The notes beneath the pieces were generated by a model that saw only the letters and a list, made by a program, of their open reading frames with translations, did no database searches and was not told where the DNA came from. A DNA stretch of 64,000 bases from Oceanobacillus senegalensis (GTDB lineage Bacteria > Bacillota > Bacilli > Bacillales > Amphibacillaceae). The stretch is taken from contig NZ_LT839648.1 in the NCBI RefSeq assembly GCF_900176885.1, forward strand, positions 674,258 through 738,257. The letters run 5' to 3'. This document shows, in pieces, positions 60,410-64,000 of the stretch (the first letter of the stretch is position 1; each line of letters begins with the position of its first letter). A program made the position numbers and the translations under genes.

Positions 60410-60508
60410 ATGATGAAAACAGTTCATTGTCCAGAATGTGGTAAAGAGGTAGATGCTAAAAGTTTTACAATGGAGTGTGATTACTGTCTTTCCAAAAGAG
60501 AAGAATAA
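60410..60508 (+). CDS. YhfH-like mini zinc-ribbon protein
   Basis: A 32-residue ORF (ATG 60410, GGAGGAGGG upstream) beginning MMKTVHCPECGKEVDAKS, with two Cys pairs, CPEC and CDYC, 13 residues apart. This is a one-knuckle zinc ribbon like the YhfH family of Bacillus. It has its own promoter and is directly upstream of aceB. Its role is unknown. Confidence 0.7.
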   Translation: MMKTVHCPECGKEVDAKSFTMECDYCLSKREE

Positions 60509-60513
60509 TTTTT

Positions 60514-60542
60514 TTGCATCATATGTTATACAACAGTATATT
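60514..60542 (+). promoter_or_regulatory. Promoter of aceBA
   Basis: TTGCAT (60514-60519), 17 bases, TATATT (60537-60542). The spacer contains GTTATACAACAG and the leader ATATAACAG, motifs shared with the promoter at 60324. Confidence 0.65.
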
Positions 60543-60579
60543 TAATTAGATTTTATAATATAACAGTAGGGAGGATACG

Positions 60580-62163
60580 ATGTTAAAAAATTCGGAGATT
60601 CAAATTAATAGTGAGCAAAAATATGAGGAAGTTTTAACTCCAGGTGCCATATCTTTTTTACAAAGGTTACACCTTCATTTTGATGAACGGAGAAGAGATT
60701 TATTGGCGAGAAGACATCAGAGACAGCAAGAATTGAATAATGGGAAAGGATTAGATTATCTTTCAGAAACGAAAACAATTAGAAAAGGTGATTGGACGAT
60801 TGCTCCAATGCCTAGTGATTTACAGGATAGACGTGTGGAAATAACAGGACCCGTTGATAGGAAAATGGTTATCAATGCATTAAATTCCGGTGCAAATACA
60901 TTTATGGCTGATTTTGAGGATGCGACATCACCTACATGGGACAATATCATGCAAGGACAAATAAATTTAGGTGATGCTGTAAGAAAAAAAATAGATTTTG
61001 AGGGGAAAAATGGGAAACAATACAAATTAAAAGATGAAACAGCTGTACTAATCGTCAGACCTCGAGGGTGGCACTTAGAAGAGAAACATATTCGGGTTGA
61101 TGGAAAATCTATGTCAGCCAGTCTAGTTGATTTTGGTCTTTATTTTTATCATAATGCTAAAGAACTGTTGAAGCGTGGATCGGGTCCATATTTCTACTTG
61201 CCCAAAATAGAGAGTTATCTTGAAGCTAGATTGTGGAACGACATCTTTGTATATGCGCAAAATGACTTTGGTATTCCACAAGGAACAATAAAAGCTACTG
61301 TACTGATTGAAACAATAACAGCAGCTTTTGAAATGGATGAAATTCTTTATGAGCTACAGGAGCATTCCGCAGGCTTAAATTGTGGACGCTGGGACTATAT
61401 TTTCAGCTATATCAAAAAGTTTCAGAAGGATTCTAACGTTATTTTGCCAGACCGTTCGATTATAACAATGGAAGTACCGTTTATGAGGTCGTACTCTCTA
61501 TTGGCTATTCAAACCTGTCATAAACGTAATGCGCCTGCTATCGGAGGAATGGCCGCTCACATCCCTGTAAAGAACGATGAAAAAGCAAATGAAATGGCTT
61601 TTCAGAAGGTGAGGAAAGATAAACAGAGGGAAGCAAGGGATGGACATGATGGAACATGGGTAGCACATCCTGGAATGGTACAGCTTGTTAAGAAGGTATT
61701 TGATGTAGAAATGCCTACTTCAAACCAAATTTTTAATAAAAGAGAAGATGTCCATGTAACTGCAAAGGACTTAGTGCAAGTTCCTATAGGAGAAATTACG
61801 GAAGAAGGGCTAAGGACGAATATATATGTTGGAATATCGTACATTGCAGCATGGATGAGTGGAATGGGAGCTGTTCCTTTAAATAATTTGATGGAGGATG
61901 CTGCTACAGCTGAGATCTCTCGTGCCCAAGTGTGGCAATGGATTCGTCATCCAAAAGGTATTACGAATAATGGGGTAGTTATCACTTTGGAGTATGTGGA
62001 AGGGCTGATAGCTGAAGAGCTTGAAAAAATAAAGGGGAAGGTCGGGGAAGAACACTTTAATCGTAAAAATTATGATGAAGCATCCGAAATCTTTCATGAA
62101 TTAATTAGTCAGGATGAGTTTGGAGAGTTTCTAACCATACCAGCATATGAGAGACTTTCTTAA
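60580..62163 (+). CDS. aceB: Malate synthase A
   Basis: Condenses glyoxylate with acetyl-CoA to malate in the glyoxylate shunt. The 527-residue protein has the A-type signature MADFEDATSPTW at about 109-120, LIVRPRGWHL, the KIESYLEARLWND block with catalytic Glu/Asp neighbourhood, and GRWDYIFSYIKK near 270. Length fits the A isoform, not the 720-residue G form. aceA follows after 63 bases. Confidence 0.96.
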   Translation: MLKNSEIQINSEQKYEEVLTPGAISFLQRLHLHFDERRRDLLARRHQRQQELNNGKGLDYLSETKTIRKGDWTIAPMPSDLQDRRVEITGPVDRKMVINALNSGANTFMADFEDATSPTWDNIMQGQINLGDAVRKKIDFEGKNGKQYKLKDETAVLIVRPRGWHLEEKHIRVDGKSMSASLVDFGLYFYHNAKELLKRGSGPYFYLPKIESYLEARLWNDIFVYAQNDFGIPQGTIKATVLIETITAAFEMDEILYELQEHSAGLNCGRWDYIFSYIKKFQKDSNVILPDRSIITMEVPFMRSYSLLAIQTCHKRNAPAIGGMAAHIPVKNDEKANEMAFQKVRKDKQREARDGHDGTWVAHPGMVQLVKKVFDVEMPTSNQIFNKREDVHVTAKDLVQVPIGEITEEGLRTNIYVGISYIAAWMSGMGAVPLNNLMEDAATAEISRAQVWQWIRHPKGITNNGVVITLEYVEGLIAEELEKIKGKVGEEHFNRKNYDEASEIFHELISQDEFGEFLTIPAYERLS

Positions 62164-62226
62164 GAATGTAATAAGTGATTCATAAATCGGTTCTTTTTTT
62201 GTATTAAAATTAAAGGGGGAAATAGT

Positions 62227-63504
62227 ATGCCAATTAATCGTGCGGAAGTATTAAGGCAAGAGTGGGAAAATGATAGACGTTGGGTAGGGATTGAAAGACC
62301 ATATACAGCAGAGGATGTTATTCGGTTAAGGGGATCAATTGATATCGAATACACACTGGCTACAAGGGGAGCAAAAAAGCTTTGGACTTCTATAAATGGT
62401 GATAGCTATGTTCATGCACTAGGTGCTTTAACCGGTAACCAGGCAGTCCAACAAGTAAAGGCGGGCTTAAAGGCTATTTATCTGAGCGGATGGCAGGTGG
62501 CCGCTGATGCGAATCTTGCAGGACAAATGTATCCTGATCAAAGTTTATATCCAGCGAATAGTGTACCACAAGTTGTAAAAAGGATTAACCAAGCATTACA
62601 ACGTGCCGATCAGATTCACTATTCTGAGGGAAATGAGAAGATTGATTGGTTTGTTCCAATTGTAGCAGATGCGGAAGCAGGTTTTGGTGGCCAATTAAAT
62701 GTATTTGAATTAATGAAATCAATGATTGAATCAGGAGCAGCAGCAGTCCATTTCGAAGATCAATTATCATCAGAGAAAAAATGTGGTCATCTTGGCGGGA
62801 AAGTATTACTCCCTACCCAAACAGCAATTCGAAATTTAATTGCTGCAAGGTTCGCTGCTGATGTAATGGGCACACCGACATTAATTATTGCTAGAACAGA
62901 TGCTAATGCGGCCGACTTAATTACAAGTGATATTGATTCATATGATGAACCATTTATTACAGGAGAACGTACAGCGGAAGGATTTTTCCGTACGAAGTCA
63001 GGTTTGGATCAAGCGATTGCTAGAGGGCTTGCATATGCACCATATGCTGATTTAATCTGGTGTGAAACAGCTGAACCAAATATTGAAGAGGCTCGGAAGT
63101 TTGCCGATGCTATTCATGAAAAATATCCTGGTAAGTTATTAGCATATAATTGCTCCCCATCATTTAATTGGCAACAGAAGCTTACTGCAGCGGAAATTGC
63201 TAATTTCCAGAAAGAGTTAGGAGAAATGGGTTATAAATTCCAATTTGTTACTTTAGCTGGTTTCCATGCACTAAACCATAGTATGTTTGAACTAGCAAGA
63301 AAGTATAGAGATGAAGGAATGGCAGCATATTCTGAATTGCAGCAGGCAGAATTTGCTAGTGAACGGTTTGGATATTCTGCAACAAGACATCAACGTGAGG
63401 TTGGTACCGGATACTTTGATGAAGTTGCACAAGTTATCTCTGGAGGGACATCATCGACAACAGCTTTAAGTGGTTCTACAGAGGAAGAACAATTTACGAG
63501 CTAA
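62227..63504 (+). CDS. aceA: Isocitrate lyase
   Basis: Cleaves isocitrate to succinate and glyoxylate, letting the cell grow on acetate or fatty acids. The 425-residue protein has the signature [11 protein letters not shown] with catalytic Cys186, [10 protein letters not shown] for Mg binding and CSPSFNW near 307. Paired with aceB. A strong terminator follows. Confidence 0.97.
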   Translation: MPINRAEVLRQEWENDRRWVGIERPYTAEDVIRLRGSIDIEYTLATRGAKKLWTSINGDSYVHALGALTGNQAVQQVKAGLKAIYLSGWQVAADANLAGQMYPDQSLYPANSVPQVVKRINQALQRADQIHYSEGNEKIDWFVPIVADAEAGFGGQLNVFELMKSMIESGAAAVHFEDQLSSEKKCGHLGGKVLLPTQTAIRNLIAARFAADVMGTPTLIIARTDANAADLITSDIDSYDEPFITGERTAEGFFRTKSGLDQAIARGLAYAPYADLIWCETAEPNIEEARKFADAIHEKYPGKLLAYNCSPSFNWQQKLTAAEIANFQKELGEMGYKFQFVTLAGFHALNHSMFELARKYRDEGMAAYSELQQAEFASERFGYSATRHQREVGTGYFDEVAQVISGGTSSTTALSGSTEEEQFTS

Positions 63505-63525
63505 CACGATTTTTTAATCGACTAG

Positions 63526-63560
63526 AAATGCGTTTTCTAATAAGGAAAACGCATTTTTTT
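63526..63560 (+). terminator. Terminator of aceBA
   Basis: AAATGCGTTTTC (63526-63537) pairs with GAAAACGCATTT (63545-63556), then four more T. Confidence 0.9.
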
Positions 63561-63830
63561 GTGTATTCTTTACTAAATTGTAATATTAGACAAACTAAAG
63601 AAGGTTTATGTCAATGTATTGAAATAAAAATGACATCTTCTGTCGATTTTGAAATATAATTGTAATATTTATATAATATGGGTGAAATTATTACATGGTA
63701 TACTACCAATTATTGGATAAATAAATGAGGTAAATAAGTACTAGGTAGTTGTAAGTACATAAATTAAAAATTAATAGATTCGTCGAACAATATACATATT
63801 ACGTATTACATAGGGAAGTGGGGAGAAAGA
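63561..63830. other. Region upstream of the secreted coiled-coil gene
   Basis: AT-rich, no gene. TGTAAT then N5 then TATAAT near 63660-63676 is close to but does not match the WalR box, so no regulator is assigned. Confidence 0.4.
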
Positions 63831-64000
63831 ATGAAAAAAACCTTTATAGCTTTATCGGCAGTTGCAGTAATTGGTTTTGGCAGCCCATTGTTTACTGGAT
63901 TGGTTCATGCGGATACAAAAGCTCAACTGAATGCAAAACATGAACAACTAAAGGAAGAGCGTGAATCTGTAAAGGAAGACTTATCAGAAGCGGAAAGTAA
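63831..64000 (+). CDS. Secreted coiled-coil protein, 5' part (runs off the window)
   Basis: The ATG at 63831 follows GGGGAGAAAG. The first 27 residues are a signal peptide (MKKTFIALSAVAVIGF, ending VHADTKAQ with cleavage likely after VHA). A Glu/Lys-rich coiled coil begins at once (KHEQLKEERESVKEDL). CwlO/PcsB-type peptidoglycan hydrolases have this layout, with an NlpC/P60 or CHAP domain further on, but that part is not visible. Confidence 0.6.
   Translation, partial: MKKTFIALSAVAVIGFGSPLFTGLVHADTKAQLNAKHEQLKEERESVKEDLSEAES

Overview
The window is a low-GC Gram-positive chromosome segment, most like a halotolerant or alkaliphilic Bacillaceae (Oceanobacillus/Virgibacillus-like). The reasons are the AT-rich codon use, strong AAGGAGG ribosome binding sites, TTG and GTG starts, and blocks that match the Bacillus subtilis yvo/yvc/cggR/secG gene order: hprK-lgt-yvoD-ppaX-yvoF, yvcD, trxB, rapZ-glmR-whiA-crh, clpP, rpoN(sigL), cggR-gapA-pgk-tpiA-gpmI-eno and secG-est-rnr-smpB-ssrA. 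The genus is an inference; no 16S gene is present.

Layout. 1-1413: the 5' part of a collagen-like repeat gene on the minus strand. 1818-5807: HPr kinase and envelope lipoprotein genes. 6037-12665: a TPR protein, thioredoxin reductase, the rapZ/glmR/whiA/crh cell-wall and carbon-control cluster (interrupted by a MITE-like element), and clpP under a CtsR operator. 12957-14493: tRNA-Arg(CCG) and a DUF2243/CtaG membrane pair. 14802-19962: an accessory block with a GntR-controlled acetaldehyde dehydrogenase/4-hydroxy-2-oxovalerate aldolase operon, shikimate kinase, a fumarylacetoacetase-family enzyme and an atypical kinase. 20377-29471: sigma-54, a glutaredoxin and the CggR-controlled lower-glycolysis operon. 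29727-32986: nucleoside hydrolase, a CzrA-like zinc sensor with its CDF exporter, and a nitroreductase. 33041-35855: ptsI and a lipase on the minus strand. 36000-41500: secG, esterase, RNase R, a ZIP transporter, smpB and tmRNA. 41639-49526: a leaderless solute-binding protein, a truncated glutaredoxin-like ORF, cytochrome bd (cydA, cydB and a 32-residue CydS-like subunit) facing the convergent cydDC exporter. 49824-55351: a frameshifted coiled-coil gene, hemolysin III, DUF1836, an M42 peptidase, a flavin monooxygenase and a DMT transporter. 55663-59166: a lia-type envelope-stress operon without liaG. 59200-63504: an ArAE-type permease, a mini zinc-ribbon protein and the glyoxylate shunt (aceB-aceA). 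63831-64000: the start of a secreted coiled-coil protein.

How it fits together. Several genes belong to one carbon-control network: HprK phosphorylates Crh on Ser46, PtsI feeds the phosphotransferase system, CggR gates glycolysis, GlmR and RapZ tie carbon state to cell-wall synthesis, and AceBA allows growth on acetate. Acetyl-CoA from the acetaldehyde dehydrogenase/aldolase pair could feed the glyoxylate shunt. Most of the window is conserved housekeeping. I see no CRISPR array, prophage, transposase or recognisable defence island, and no convincing large new system. The most unusual items are the collagen-like gene with its homogenised 54-bp repeats, the MITE-like repeat pair, the isolated lower meta-cleavage operon with its 42-bp palindrome, the leaderless binding protein, the tmRNA tag ending in an extra alanine, the competing hairpins after ssrA, the tiny CydS and YhfH-like ORFs, and the frameshifted coiled-coil gene.
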